A DNA stretch of 41,943 nucleotides. It comes from a virus. This document shows positions 28,383 to 35,509 of this stretch, piece by piece. Numbering within the stretch: the stretch's first letter is position 1; every line of letters begins with the position of its first letter. The stretch lies in the IMG/VR virus record IMGVR_UViG_3300036985_008102, positions 1 to 41,943 of that record. One strand, written 5' to 3'. The notes beneath the pieces were generated by a model. It was not told the DNA's origin, searched no databases, and saw only the letters and a list, made by a program, of their open reading frames with translations. The translations under genes were made by a program, and so were the position numbers.

Positions 28383-29257
28383 GTCATCCCTTTACCATGC
28401 ATTACAGATTTAAGCTCAATTTCCGTAATTGGAAAAGCGCTTGTATCTGTTGTGAGATCTTCAACGAGTCCGAAACGAAGTCGAAGGATAGCAGCTTCCT
28501 TTGATGACAACGAATCAAGGACGCGTTTCGTCACAGACAAAAGTTGTTTCTCGGCAACATTTTCAAACGGATTCACTCCCGGGCGTTCATCTTCGATTTT
28601 ATCCTCGAGTGAATTACCTTCTGAACCCCCGCTACGATCGAATGAAGGTGTATTAAGTGAAACAATACCACGACCTGAATGTATCGTAGCTCGAGCTACA
28701 GTCTCAGACGCGCCAACAATGTCCATTAATTCTTCCGAAGAAGGTTCTTCGTTGTTAGACGTTCGATATACTTCTGCGGCGTGCATCATCTTTTTCTGCA
28801 ATGAAACCGCATGCGCAGGCAACCTAATCAAACGCCTGCGCTTCAATAGATGTTGCCCAATAGATTGACGAATCCACCACGTTGCATACGTTGAAAACTT
28901 AAATCCTTTCTCCCACTCAAATCGATCAATGGACTTCATCAAACCAATGTTGCCCTCTTGAATGAGATCTTCAAGTGGAATGTTATGTCCTTTATATTGC
29001 TTCGCGATCGAAACAACTAGACGTAGATTGCATTCAATTAGCTTAGCCCTGATACGTTTCGCCTCTGCGGTTAGATCATACGTATCCTCAGTGAGTTCAG
29101 TACGACCTGCCCGATAGTTTTGAAACAGCTCAACTAGTTCAAGGTGTTTAAGTTGGGAAAACCTATGCAAGGCATTCAAATACGAAGCCATGATGTTTCG
29201 TTCAATTGATTCATGAACACGAACCCGTGGTGGCGTGGTGACGAGTTTTGCCTTCAT
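28379..29257 (-). CDS. RNA polymerase sigma-70 family factor with divergent or incomplete region 4
   Basis: 292 aa. Region 1.2-like N-terminus (ASYLNALHRFSQLKHLELVE, 24-43). Region 2 is complete: LIECNLRLVVSIAKQY (73-88), DLIQEGNIGLMKSIDRFEW (97-115), and the 2.3/2.4 -10 reader FSTYATWWIRQSIGQHL (121-137). Region 3 spans about 143-225. Region 4 begins as LSSKEAAILRLRFGLVED (250-267), then lacks the expected region 4.2 helix-turn-helix (the RERIRQIE signature) and ends after 25 unrelated residues. It should read a TATAAT-like -10 but not a standard -35. It probably directs phage transcription from the motif promoters here. TGATG coupling to 29257. Confidence 0.92.
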   Translation of the reverse strand: MKAKLVTTPPRVRVHESIERNIMASYLNALHRFSQLKHLELVELFQNYRAGRTELTEDTYDLTAEAKRIRAKLIECNLRLVVSIAKQYKGHNIPLEDLIQEGNIGLMKSIDRFEWEKGFKFSTYATWWIRQSIGQHLLKRRRLIRLPAHAVSLQKKMMHAAEVYRTSNNEEPSSEELMDIVGASETVARATIHSGRGIVSLNTPSFDRSGGSEGNSLEDKIEDERPGVNPFENVAEKQLLSVTKRVLDSLSSKEAAILRLRFGLVEDLTTDTSAFPITEIELKSVMHGKGMT

Positions 29258-29649
29258 CAGTTACTCTCAGTTCTCGCGAAGAACCCGTTAACCGGCAACA
29301 TCGTAAAACACGAATTATCAAGGTCGGCAACTGGCAATGATGACTCAGGACGATGTTGATAATCAGCATCAAGTCCGGCTACGTATTGTTCATGAGCTGT
29401 TCGGCGCTCACGACGTACCTGTTGTTCCCGCTTTACATAAGCGAGTTCATCCTCCCATAGTCGAACGTCGAGCCCGGCGTTCAACACCTTGTGTCGATCA
29501 TCCTCAAGATGCCGATGCCTTAGCATCAGGTCTTCATCAGACAATAGTGCAAGCTGATCACTTGAAACCACAACCGGAACCGGCACAGGAAAACGAGGTG
29601 CCTGATCACGAACGTCAGACCGATCAAAACGCTTCCAATTATTTTGCAC
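29257..29649 (-). CDS. Unknown protein upstream of the sigma factor gene, GTG start
   Basis: 130 aa. Pro/Val-rich N-terminal segment (PRFPVPVPVVV), then charged helices (DEDLMLRHRHLEDDRHKVL, LAYVKREQQVRRERR). GAGG precedes the GTG by 4 bp. No family recognised. Its upstream region has three palindromes. Confidence 0.7.
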   Translation of the reverse strand: MQNNWKRFDRSDVRDQAPRFPVPVPVVVSSDQLALLSDEDLMLRHRHLEDDRHKVLNAGLDVRLWEDELAYVKREQQVRRERRTAHEQYVAGLDADYQHRPESSLPVADLDNSCFTMLPVNGFFARTESN

Positions 29650-29670
29650 GTAACCTCAAACAAAGTTAAT

Positions 29671-29730
29671 GTTCAACAACGTTGAACTTTTTCACGAAAC
29701 TAGTTTAAAACAACACGTCTCAACTAGTTG
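29671..29730. promoter_or_regulatory. Palindrome cluster upstream of the sigma operon
   Basis: GTTCAAC-AAC-GTTGAAC (29671..29687), AAACTAGTTT (29697..29706) and CAACTAGTTG (29721..29730) lie within 60 bp before the GTG of the 29257 gene. A GTGAAA (29690..29695) stands between the first two, but the matching -10 (ACATTAA) is poor. The first palindrome is followed by five T on the plus strand. Probably an operator region for sigma expression. Confidence 0.45.
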
Positions 29731-29742
29731 AAACCTTACTTT

Positions 29743-29767
29743 AAAAGACACTGTTTGTACACAGTAT
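29743..29767 (-). terminator. Terminator candidate after the 29779 gene
   Basis: ACTGT-GTACAA-ACAGT stem, GTC, then four T on the minus strand. Confidence 0.4.
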
Positions 29768-29778
29768 CTACAGAACAA

Positions 29779-29979
29779 TCACTTAACGTTAACGTACTCA
29801 CAACACAATATTAGGACAGCATCGTAACTATGACATTCAAGCGCTTCCTTACGAAATCGCACGGCTTCATTTGGCATGTCAGCTTTCTTCAAGCAATTGA
29901 CAACGTTGCCGATAATCATGAAAACATTTCCGTCAGTATCTACGAGTTTACAAGACGGCTTCTTAACAAGCTTTTCCAT
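29779..29979 (-). CDS. Small conserved-type hypothetical protein
   Basis: 66 aa. The order KLVDTDGNVFMIIGNVVNCL, KKADMPNEAVRFRKEAL, then SYDAVLILCCEYVNV resembles a short protein often seen in phages and mobile elements (LVGTDGNAFxIIG... followed by YDxLL...WV), whose function is unknown; this is recalled rather than searched. AAGG lies 8 bp before the ATG. It stands alone between the sigma operon and tRNA cluster 2. Confidence 0.75.
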   Translation of the reverse strand: MEKLVKKPSCKLVDTDGNVFMIIGNVVNCLKKADMPNEAVRFRKEALECHSYDAVLILCCEYVNVK

Positions 29980-30047
29980 GTTAACACCTTAACTTAATCG
30001 TGTTTACGTATACACTATTTAATTTCTCACATGAAAACGTAAGAATT

Positions 30048-30122
30048 TGGATGACCGCCCAGGATTCGAACCTAGATTGTCTTGCTTCAAAGGCAAGCGT
30101 CCTGCCGTTAGACGACCGGTCA
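30048..30122 (-). tRNA. tRNA-Gln(TTG)
   Basis: Acceptor TGACCGG/GCGGTCA (U1-A72 as in Gln tRNAs), anticodon stem CTTGC/GCAAG with loop CTTTGAA (TTG), encoded CCA. Confidence 0.9.
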
Positions 30123-30150
30123 ATAATGAATCACTGTGTTTCTGAAATAT

Positions 30151-30225
30151 TGGTTGAGGGAGCAGGATTCGCACCTACGTTTTTAGGGTCAGAGCCTAAC
30201 GCCTTAACTTCTAGACGATCCCCCA
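30151..30225 (-). tRNA. tRNA-Gln(CTG)
   Basis: Acceptor TGGGGGA/TCCCTCA, anticodon stem TTAGG/CCTAA with loop CTCTGAC (CTG), T loop TGCGAAT, encoded CCA. Confidence 0.9.
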
Positions 30226-30228
30226 ATG

Positions 30229-30300
30229 CTGAAGAGGTAGGATTTGAACCCACATCTAGCGATTAACAATCGCTTGTCTTGTCTTTTAAACGACTCTTCA
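30229..30300 (-). tRNA. tRNA-Asn(GTT), first of three
   Basis: Acceptor TGAAGAG/CTCTTCA with discriminator G, anticodon stem AGCGA/TCGCT with loop TTGTTAA (GTT). The D arm is Gln-like (TCGTTTAA). Confidence 0.85.
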
Positions 30301-30302
30301 AG

Positions 30303-30373
30303 CAGGGACGGTAGGAATCGAACCCACGTATGTGAGGTTGGAGCTCACGGTCTTACCACTAAACGACGTCCCT
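30303..30373 (-). tRNA. tRNA-Trp(CCA)
   Basis: Acceptor AGGGACG/CGTCCCT, discriminator G, anticodon stem GTGAG/CTCAC with loop CTCCAAC (CCA). Confidence 0.92.
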
Positions 30374-30387
30374 AAATAAACACTGCG

Positions 30388-30458
30388 CGCTCACGACGAG
30401 ATTCGAACTCGCTTGCGACTGATAGACAATCAGTTGGCCTCCCATGGCCCACGTGAGC
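30388..30458 (-). tRNA. tRNA-Asp(GTC)
   Basis: Acceptor GCTCACG/CGTGAGC, discriminator G, anticodon stem ACTGA/TCAGT with loop TTGTCTA (GTC). Position 37 is unusually T. Confidence 0.88.
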
Positions 30459-30573
30459 AGGCGATTCTCGTTACGTAAGAACAACGAGAACCCTTTAATC
30501 ACATCCAAATTCACCTCCAAACGTTTTAATTAAGCACTATGATTCATAATCAAAATCGTTTTTTCCTACGAAG

Positions 30574-30608
30574 TTAGGAATGGCGCATCGCGCAAGAAGC
30601 ATTCCTAA
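30574..30608. repeat. Hairpin in tRNA cluster 2
   Basis: TTAGGAATG/CATTCCTAA, a perfect 9-bp stem enclosing GCGC-ATC-GCGC. It occupies the 170-bp gap between tRNA-Asp and tRNA-Ala, where no gene was seen. Possibly a processing signal. Confidence 0.5.
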
Positions 30609-30626
30609 AAGTGGAATACATGTCGA

Positions 30627-30702
30627 TGGTGGAAACCGGTGAGATTCGAACTCACAACGTCCCGGATGCAAACCGAGCATTCTCCCGTTGAATTACGGCC
30701 CC
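30627..30702 (-). tRNA. tRNA-Ala(TGC)
   Basis: Anticodon stem CTCGG/CCGGG with loop TTTGCAT (TGC). The acceptor pairs through several G-T pairs, including a G3-T70 type pair typical of Ala. CCA is encoded if one base is bulged in the acceptor. Confidence 0.8.
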
Positions 30703-30811
30703 AAATTACTTAAATTCACAAACGTTTTCAACTACATCAATTATCAATTTTATCATGATTCTTATGGTTTAACCCACAAACTTATTTACCAACGTTTATG
30801 AACTCTAAGAG

Positions 30812-30883
30812 AGTCACGGGTCGGGATCGAACCGACGACTTCGAAGTTAACAGCTTCGTGTTCTACCTCTGAACTACCGAGAC
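30812..30883 (-). tRNA. tRNA-Asn(GTT), second of three
   Basis: Acceptor GTCTCGG/CCGTGAC (one T-T mismatch), anticodon stem CGAAG/CTTCG with loop CTGTTAA (GTT). Confidence 0.88.
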
Positions 30884-30969
30884 AAGATTTAGCATGCACC
30901 ACGCGCCTCGCCGTGACCAAACATAGCCGATGGTGGGCATTGTAAAGACTTGGCTTTCGCTTTGTCTCG

Positions 30970-31041
30970 GGTCAGGTACACGAGTCGAACGTGATGTCTC
31001 AAAGCTTATGAGGCTTGCGTGAACCGTTTCACCCACCTGAC
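30970..31041 (-). tRNA. tRNA-Met(CAT)
   Basis: Perfect acceptor GTCAGGT/ACCTGAC, anticodon stem AAGC/GCTT with loop CTCATAA (CAT). Initiator, elongator or lysidine-Ile identity cannot be told apart by eye. Confidence 0.86.
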
Positions 31042-31067
31042 ACAATCGTAACGTAACACAAACACAG

Positions 31068-31139
31068 TGAACTCGGTGGTAATCGAAACCACACATGCCA
31101 GCTTAAGAGGCTGGTTTCTGCCGCTTGAAGTACGAGTCC
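31068..31139 (-). tRNA. tRNA-Lys(CTT)
   Basis: Acceptor GGACTCG/CGAGTTC, anticodon stem CCAGC/GCTGG with loop CTCTTAA (CTT), T arm GTGGT/ACCAC. Confidence 0.9.
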
Positions 31140-31241
31140 AAATCATCATTACAATTCACTTACTCACAATTCAGAGTTGTTTTTGTTGAACATAAATTAA
31201 AGTGAAAGACTTCAATAAATGTTATGTTACTATGTTAATGA

Positions 31242-31316
31242 TGGTGGGCCCTACGGGATTCGAACCCGTATTTCATAGCTTAAAAGGCTAGTATTCTACC
31301 TTTGAATTAAAGGCCC
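31242..31316 (-). tRNA. tRNA-Lys(TTT)
   Basis: Acceptor GGGCCTT/AGGGCCC, anticodon stem TAGC/GCTA with loop CTTTTAA (TTT), encoded CCA. Confidence 0.92.
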
Positions 31317-31328
31317 AAAACTCAAAAC

Positions 31329-31556
31329 TCAGCGATACTTTCCAACGTATCGAGCCATAACTTGTTGTCGTTTACTATTTTTGATTTTCCCAGCGTTACG
31401 CCCTTTATAGGTGTTAGTCTGAGCGTGACAGTTTGGACAGATCAATCTAAGATTTTCCTTTAAGTTGTTCTTTGGATTTCTATCTATGTGATCTAATTCG
31501 ATTGGAATCGGTTTTTCATTCCAAACACTAAATTCACATACTTCACAACGAAACAT
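31329..31556 (-). CDS. HNH endonuclease inside tRNA cluster 2
   Basis: 75 aa. CEVC at 4-7, the ELDHIDRNPKNN stretch with the catalytic HNH His/Asn, NLRLICPNCHAQ and NTYKGRN near residues 48-54 form a complete Cys4-type HNH core. It is a minimal free-standing homing-type enzyme and has no separate DNA-binding domain, so the N-terminus could be lost. No Shine-Dalgarno is visible. It lies 12 bp from tRNA-Lys(TTT), as such elements do near tRNA genes. Confidence 0.85.
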   Translation of the reverse strand: MFRCEVCEFSVWNEKPIPIELDHIDRNPKNNLKENLRLICPNCHAQTNTYKGRNAGKIKNSKRQQVMARYVGKYR

Positions 31557-31602
31557 GAACCATATTAACGCATTTCGTTGTGATGTTCACCACACATTCT
31601 CG

Positions 31603-31676
31603 CTCGCAAGGAAGGATTCGAACCTTCATATCCCTGGTTAACAGCCAGGTTCACTACCAAGTTGTGATACTCGCGA
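31603..31676 (-). tRNA. tRNA-Asn(GTT), third of three
   Basis: Acceptor TCGCGAG/CTTGCGA (one G-T), discriminator G, anticodon stem CCTGG/CCAGG with loop CTGTTAA (GTT). Confidence 0.9.
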
Positions 31677-31751
31677 ATGTTTCAGAAACACAGGATGTCA
31701 AAGATCACTGATGTTAACGCTCCCGTTTTTAAGAGAAAACGCACATCACGG

Positions 31752-31832
31752 TGGGGTGTCAAGGTAACGATCCTTGCGGGCCGAAGCAGAAGGTTTACAG
31801 CCTTCCCCGTCTCCTTAGCGGTCTACCACCCC
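31752..31832 (-). tRNA. tRNA-Tyr(GTA)
   Basis: Class II tRNA with anticodon stem GAAGG/CCTTC, loop CTGTAAA (GTA), long variable arm and acceptor GGGGTG/CACCCC. Confidence 0.88.
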
Positions 31833-31947
31833 ATGAAGCTTTTCTTCCTTAGCGATTTTTTGTGTATGCTTCAGTTTCCTTCTTCACACCCACTTGGTCA
31901 CCTCGGAAGCTCGAGGCACCTGGGCCTCAATGCTACTGATTATCATC

Positions 31948-31980
31948 AGCAATGGCATTATATTGCCATTGCTTTTGTTT
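31948..31980 (+). terminator. Terminator-like hairpin between tRNA-Tyr and tRNA-Ile
   Basis: AGCAATGGCA-TTATAT-TGCCATTGCT, a perfect 10-bp stem followed by TTTTGTTT on the plus strand. No rightward gene precedes it. On the minus strand it would be an internal hairpin of the tRNA precursor. Nothing else was seen in 31833..32028 except a 24-codon frame with a weak start. Confidence 0.45.
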
Positions 31981-32028
31981 CTTATTCGCTTTGTTTGAAG
32001 AATTCATTTTCGTTTCTTTTTTTCGTCG

Positions 32029-32102
32029 TCGGACCGGGTGGATTTGAACCACCGACCTTCTGCTTATCAGGCGGACACTCTAACCAACTGAGCTACGGTC
32101 CG
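32029..32102 (-). tRNA. tRNA-Ile(GAT)
   Basis: Perfect acceptor CGGACCG/CGGTCCG, loop CTGATAA (GAT), T arm GGTGG/CCACC. First tRNA of cluster 2. Confidence 0.92.
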
Positions 32103-32152
32103 ATGTAATGTAACGTTTTTTGAGAGTCGCTGCAATCCGTTGCAGTATCAAT

Positions 32153-32182
32153 ACAATATACTGTTTACGGGACCATTTACAC
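32153..32182 (-). promoter_or_regulatory. Possible promoter for tRNA cluster 2
   Basis: GTGTAA, 17 bp, ATATTGT; also readable as a sigma-70 type TTGTGT, 18 bp, TATATT. Transcription would begin about 44 nt before tRNA-Ile. Confidence 0.4.
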
Positions 32183-32257
32183 AAAAATTGTAAAAAAACA
32201 TCATTTTTGATTTTAGACCAACTCGCTAGTTCGCAAACACGCTAGAATACTTACACG

Positions 32258-33640
32258 ATGATGGATGCTGTTTCCAATGACGTGTCGCCGGCCTTAGACG
32301 ATAAGCTAATTCCAATCACGGTTGATGTTCCAGTCACAGTTGATATACCAATAATAAATTGCCACACGCAAGTCGATAAACAAACAGTGCAATTCGCACG
32401 GTTTATGTGGGAAACAATGCTATCATTGGCGAATCATCCTGAAAGACTGGCACTAACTGCCCATTGCATGGGTCCAAGTGCCCAGGCTCGTGTAGAAGCC
32501 TGGGCCCACCCTCGAGCTAGAGCAATTATTGTCCCAGATAAAAAGGGCGAGTTGCACGGTTCTCATGGTCACGCCGCTTGTGTCATGAGCGCGATCAAAA
32601 AAATGGGAAATGGCGAGCTTCACATCATCGCAGATTCTGACACTGTTGTCGTTGCCAAAGGGTGGGACGATTTCATCAGGAAACGAATGATTGATGATCG
32701 GATTGGCATCATTGGAGGAACCTACGAAGAATTAGGAGGCTTTTCTTCAGGTGCTAATAAAGTTCAGACATACAAGAATATTCCAACCATCACCTGGTCA
32801 TCCTGGCAGCCAATGCATGATTGGTCTAACATCGATGTCATGCCAAACAAGGCTCATCAAGTCGCGATCACAACGCCTTTGTTATCTCAAATTTACAACC
32901 TACCACAAGGCTATAGCGTTTTTGGCGAAGCTGCATGGCAATTGCCACAATATCTTCACAATCATTCGTTAACGTATGACGGTTGGAAACAGCGAAAACC
33001 GACCAAGGACGCAATCGTACTAAAAGGTCTCTCTGATTACCACGAGGAATTTCATGTCGAAGACAACATTCCTTTTGTCGTTCATCATCGCGGATCCATG
33101 CGTCATGTGTATCGCGGTGACAAGGTGTCTAGACAATTTTATGCAGTTGTCGATTCATACATTATGAACGAATTAACGCGCGAAACTCCGCGGTGGACGT
33201 GGACTCACACTGAAAAAAGCCAAACATTAACGCCATTAATTGCGAACAAAGAAACGAGTGCTGAAGTGTTCAAGCATGCAACAAATACTATTCCTCCTGA
33301 GCATTACGTTACTCGTGGAACCGAATGGTTGAAGATTAGTTATAACGGATGTGTTATCAGACCAAGAAAAAGCGTGAAACGTGGACCTGAAATTGGGCTT
33401 CCACTTACATTCGAGCGATCCAAAGAAACCGGGCACATTAGGTGTGAAGGTATATTAGAACATTGTTATCCGATAACTGTTCCAGCGACCGACGTTGAAC
33501 CATACCTCTTAACGTGCCGAAACGCAACTGGAGCTGCGTTGCTTGTGGGATGTATTAACAAAGGATCGCCCATCGCGGTGCCGCCAAACAAAACATGGTG
33601 GCTATTAGTTGACGTTGATGGCGTTCAGCGTGTCGAATGA
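32258..33640 (+). CDS. Glycosyltransferase-like protein, the only rightward gene
   Basis: 460 aa (second ATG one codon on). After an N-terminal beta region come FARFMWETMLSLANHPERLA, which resembles a GT-A nucleotide-binding start, and ADSDTVV (residues 125-131) as the DxD metal site, followed by KGWDDFI. This layout fits family-2-like glycosyltransferases. The C-terminal 150 residues have no recognised fold. It may glycosylate phage DNA, virion proteins or host surface. TAGAAT lies 9 bp before the ATG with no Shine-Dalgarno, so translation may also be near-leaderless. Its end overlaps the convergent HNH gene by 16 bp. Confidence 0.72.
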   Translation: MMDAVSNDVSPALDDKLIPITVDVPVTVDIPIINCHTQVDKQTVQFARFMWETMLSLANHPERLALTAHCMGPSAQARVEAWAHPRARAIIVPDKKGELHGSHGHAACVMSAIKKMGNGELHIIADSDTVVVAKGWDDFIRKRMIDDRIGIIGGTYEELGGFSSGANKVQTYKNIPTITWSSWQPMHDWSNIDVMPNKAHQVAITTPLLSQIYNLPQGYSVFGEAAWQLPQYLHNHSLTYDGWKQRKPTKDAIVLKGLSDYHEEFHVEDNIPFVVHHRGSMRHVYRGDKVSRQFYAVVDSYIMNELTRETPRWTWTHTEKSQTLTPLIANKETSAEVFKHATNTIPPEHYVTRGTEWLKISYNGCVIRPRKSVKRGPEIGLPLTFERSKETGHIRCEGILEHCYPITVPATDVEPYLLTCRNATGAALLVGCINKGSPIAVPPNKTWWLLVDVDGVQRVE

Positions 33641-34080
33641 TCTCTTCTAGAATCAATTGAGTTATAAGGTGACCAAGCGCCGCGCCAACGTTTCATTCGT
33701 TTTTCCTTGAGTGCTGCAACGACCTCATCTGCTCGACCGCCACGCCCAACATCGCGATCGTGATGAATTCCCTTTTGGTTGTTACATCTCACACAAGCAA
33801 TCGCGAGGTTTTCTGGGTCTTGCATCGCCCCGCCTGCACAAATCGGTTGGATGTGTTCGATTGACGCATTAGCGTCTAAACGCCCGTCTGCATGAACAAC
33901 AACTTGTGATGCGCAGTGAATGCATCGTCCAACCCAAGTACAAAGATCACCCCCGCAATATTCAAGATTGAATGTGGCATCAGTCGCGACGATGCTTAAC
34001 GCAATCTTTTTCTTGCATGATCCAGACCCAATTCTCTTCCGGGCCTTTTCCTTTTTCTTTCCTTTTTTCTTGAGTCCCAT
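33625..34080 (-). CDS. HNH endonuclease
   Basis: 151 aa. A very basic N-terminus (KKKGKKKEKARKR), then CIHC (about 53-56), IEHIQPICAGG with the catalytic His pair, DPENLAIACVRCNNQKG with the second CxxC and the HNH Asn. This is a full Cys4 HNH nuclease, of the type used in homing or in phage DNA degradation and packaging. AAGGAAAAA precedes the ATG. Last gene of its unit, overlapping the rightward gene at its end. Confidence 0.84.
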   Translation of the reverse strand: MGLKKKGKKKEKARKRIGSGSCKKKIALSIVATDATFNLEYCGGDLCTWVGRCIHCASQVVVHADGRLDANASIEHIQPICAGGAMQDPENLAIACVRCNNQKGIHHDRDVGRGGRADEVVAALKEKRMKRWRGAWSPYNSIDSRRDHSTR

Positions 34081-34095
34081 ACTTGTTTTTCCTTT

Positions 34096-34359
34096 TTAGA
34101 TTTTTAACGATGACGAGTCATCAGCAGGGCTATCTTCTGAGGATGTTCCCCCACTAGAGCTTCCGCCAATATCAGCCGGACTAGCAACACCGCCTGAAGC
34201 TGCAGAATGTGCCATAGCAGCATTAGCCGGTGGGTGCATTCCAATGTAGTCATATGGATCATCAGGTCGACCAGGATTGTTTGATGGGTCAGTGTCGACT
34301 TGATTAAGCTCTTCCCTAAGAATCCGTTTTAGATCGCCAAGTTTGATAAACAATCGCAT
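34096..34359 (-). CDS. Small protein with IKLGDLKRILREEL start and disordered tail
   Basis: 87 aa from the ATG at 34359. It opens MRLFIKLGDLKRILREELNQ, like the N-terminal helix tag VRITVGRLKKRIR of the 36092 protein. The remainder is Pro/Ser/Gly/Asp-rich and disordered. Similar short I-T-V-G-x-L-+-x-I-R tags are found at the start of unrelated phage proteins, whose function is not known. A 10-bp hairpin (34380..34404) lies directly upstream. Confidence 0.68.
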   Translation of the reverse strand: MRLFIKLGDLKRILREELNQVDTDPSNNPGRPDDPYDYIGMHPPANAAMAHSAASGGVASPADIGGSSSGGTSSEDSPADDSSSLKI

Positions 34360-34379
34360 GTCTTTAAGTATCAAACGAC

Positions 34380-34404
34380 GAACGCTAGGAAAACCCTAGC
34401 GTTC
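34380..34404. repeat. Hairpin upstream of the 34096 gene
   Basis: GAACGCTAGG-AAAAC-CCTAGCGTTC, a perfect 10-bp stem without U-run, between the CCA-HD gene and the 34096 gene. The adjoining 34405..34507 holds only a short frame without a start. Possibly an attenuator or processing site. Confidence 0.5.
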
Positions 34405-34507
34405 AAGCTATCACTGTTTATTCTGAATTAGAAGCGTCACTTACTTCCACGTGGACAATCGCGTACGAATATCAGTGTTCCCGTAAATCCGCTTTAGAAA
34501 CAAGGGA

Positions 34508-35431
34508 TTAGGAGTGTTTTTCAGATTGAAGTTGTTTCAAACCAATGTTAACGTAATCTTCACGCGTTAAATCAATTGCTAACGTACCAGAAGCCATGTC
34601 AACTTCGAGGCAATCTCGTAGATTCGCAAGCCAATTTCCAGGCTTACGCCCAGATGCAACGAGAATATCGCCCATCGTTCCCTTGGGAAGTTTTGGCGCA
34701 TTCATCTCTGACATCACTACTTTCACTCGTTGCTCGAGATCGTTTGCTCGACGTTCAGCTTTTTGTCGCTTCAAAGGATTCTTTGTTGTCAAATCAGATC
34801 GCGACAATGACATAAGTTTCTCAAAGAAACGTTCATCACCGCATTCTGTGAGCAAACGCCTGACAGCTGAGTCAGTCCATTCGTTTGGTTTATATCCTGC
34901 AGGTCGCAAGTGTTCACGCACAAGGTGGCGCACCGTCTGGAATAGTGCATCGTCGTCATTGAACAACCCAGTTCGCAACTGCATTTGATCAACCATTCGC
35001 GCACCAACGATGTCATGATTGTGAAAGGTCACCCGCTTGCCAATGACACGACGAGTTCGCGATTTCCCAATATCATGTAGGAGAGCACCCCAACGTACGT
35101 CAACCTCAGCTGGAACGCCGGCAACAACGATCAGTGTGTGTTCCCAAACGTCCTTGTGAAGACCGTCGCCATCATAGAGGGCTCGCATCGATGTGACTTC
35201 CGGAAACAACGCATACAAAACATTGAATCGCAAGAGCAACCTAAGGCCGTCTTGAACCCGCGGGGCGCACAACGTTTCATCCAAAAGCCTTCGAACTTGC
35301 TTTGGATCGCGCCGCCAGAGCTGCTCATAGTCGCCGACCCTAAATGGCACATGAATCGCCATACACGTCGGAATGCCTACGCTATCATACGCCGCCTGAC
35401 GACACAACTCGATCGCTTCCATCGGATCCAT
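34508..35431 (-). CDS. HD-domain protein related to the C-terminal half of CCA-adding enzymes
   Basis: 307 aa. The first part (PRVQDGLRLLLRFNVLYALFPEV) matches the RNA-binding segment of bacterial CCA-adding enzymes/poly(A) polymerases, and LHKDVWEHTL, GALLHDIGK (HD at 119-120) and HNHDIVGA the HD phosphohydrolase domain. The nucleotidyltransferase head domain (GGxVRD, DxD) is absent, so it cannot add CCA itself. It may remove 2',3'-cyclic phosphate or 3' phosphate from tRNA ends, or assist host enzymes; most tRNAs here lack an encoded CCA. First gene of its unit with leaderless ATG. Confidence 0.8.
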   Translation of the reverse strand: MDPMEAIELCRQAAYDSVGIPTCMAIHVPFRVGDYEQLWRRDPKQVRRLLDETLCAPRVQDGLRLLLRFNVLYALFPEVTSMRALYDGDGLHKDVWEHTLIVVAGVPAEVDVRWGALLHDIGKSRTRRVIGKRVTFHNHDIVGARMVDQMQLRTGLFNDDDALFQTVRHLVREHLRPAGYKPNEWTDSAVRRLLTECGDERFFEKLMSLSRSDLTTKNPLKRQKAERRANDLEQRVKVVMSEMNAPKLPKGTMGDILVASGRKPGNWLANLRDCLEVDMASGTLAIDLTREDYVNIGLKQLQSEKHS

Positions 35432-35437
35432 ATCACC

Positions 35438-35467
35438 ATCATACCATGGGTAGGTTCATGGTTGCAC
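35438..35467 (-). promoter_or_regulatory. Phage-type promoter, leaderless arrangement
   Basis: GTGCAA, 17 bp, GTATGAT, 6 bp, ATG at 35431. Confidence 0.8.
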
Positions 35468-35509
35468 TGTTACGCTACGTATTATTATGTTGTTGTTATG
35501 TTAACGAAT

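Noticed and set aside
30863-31096. 77-codon leftward frame
   Set aside because: It crosses tRNA-Asn, tRNA-Met and tRNA-Lys.
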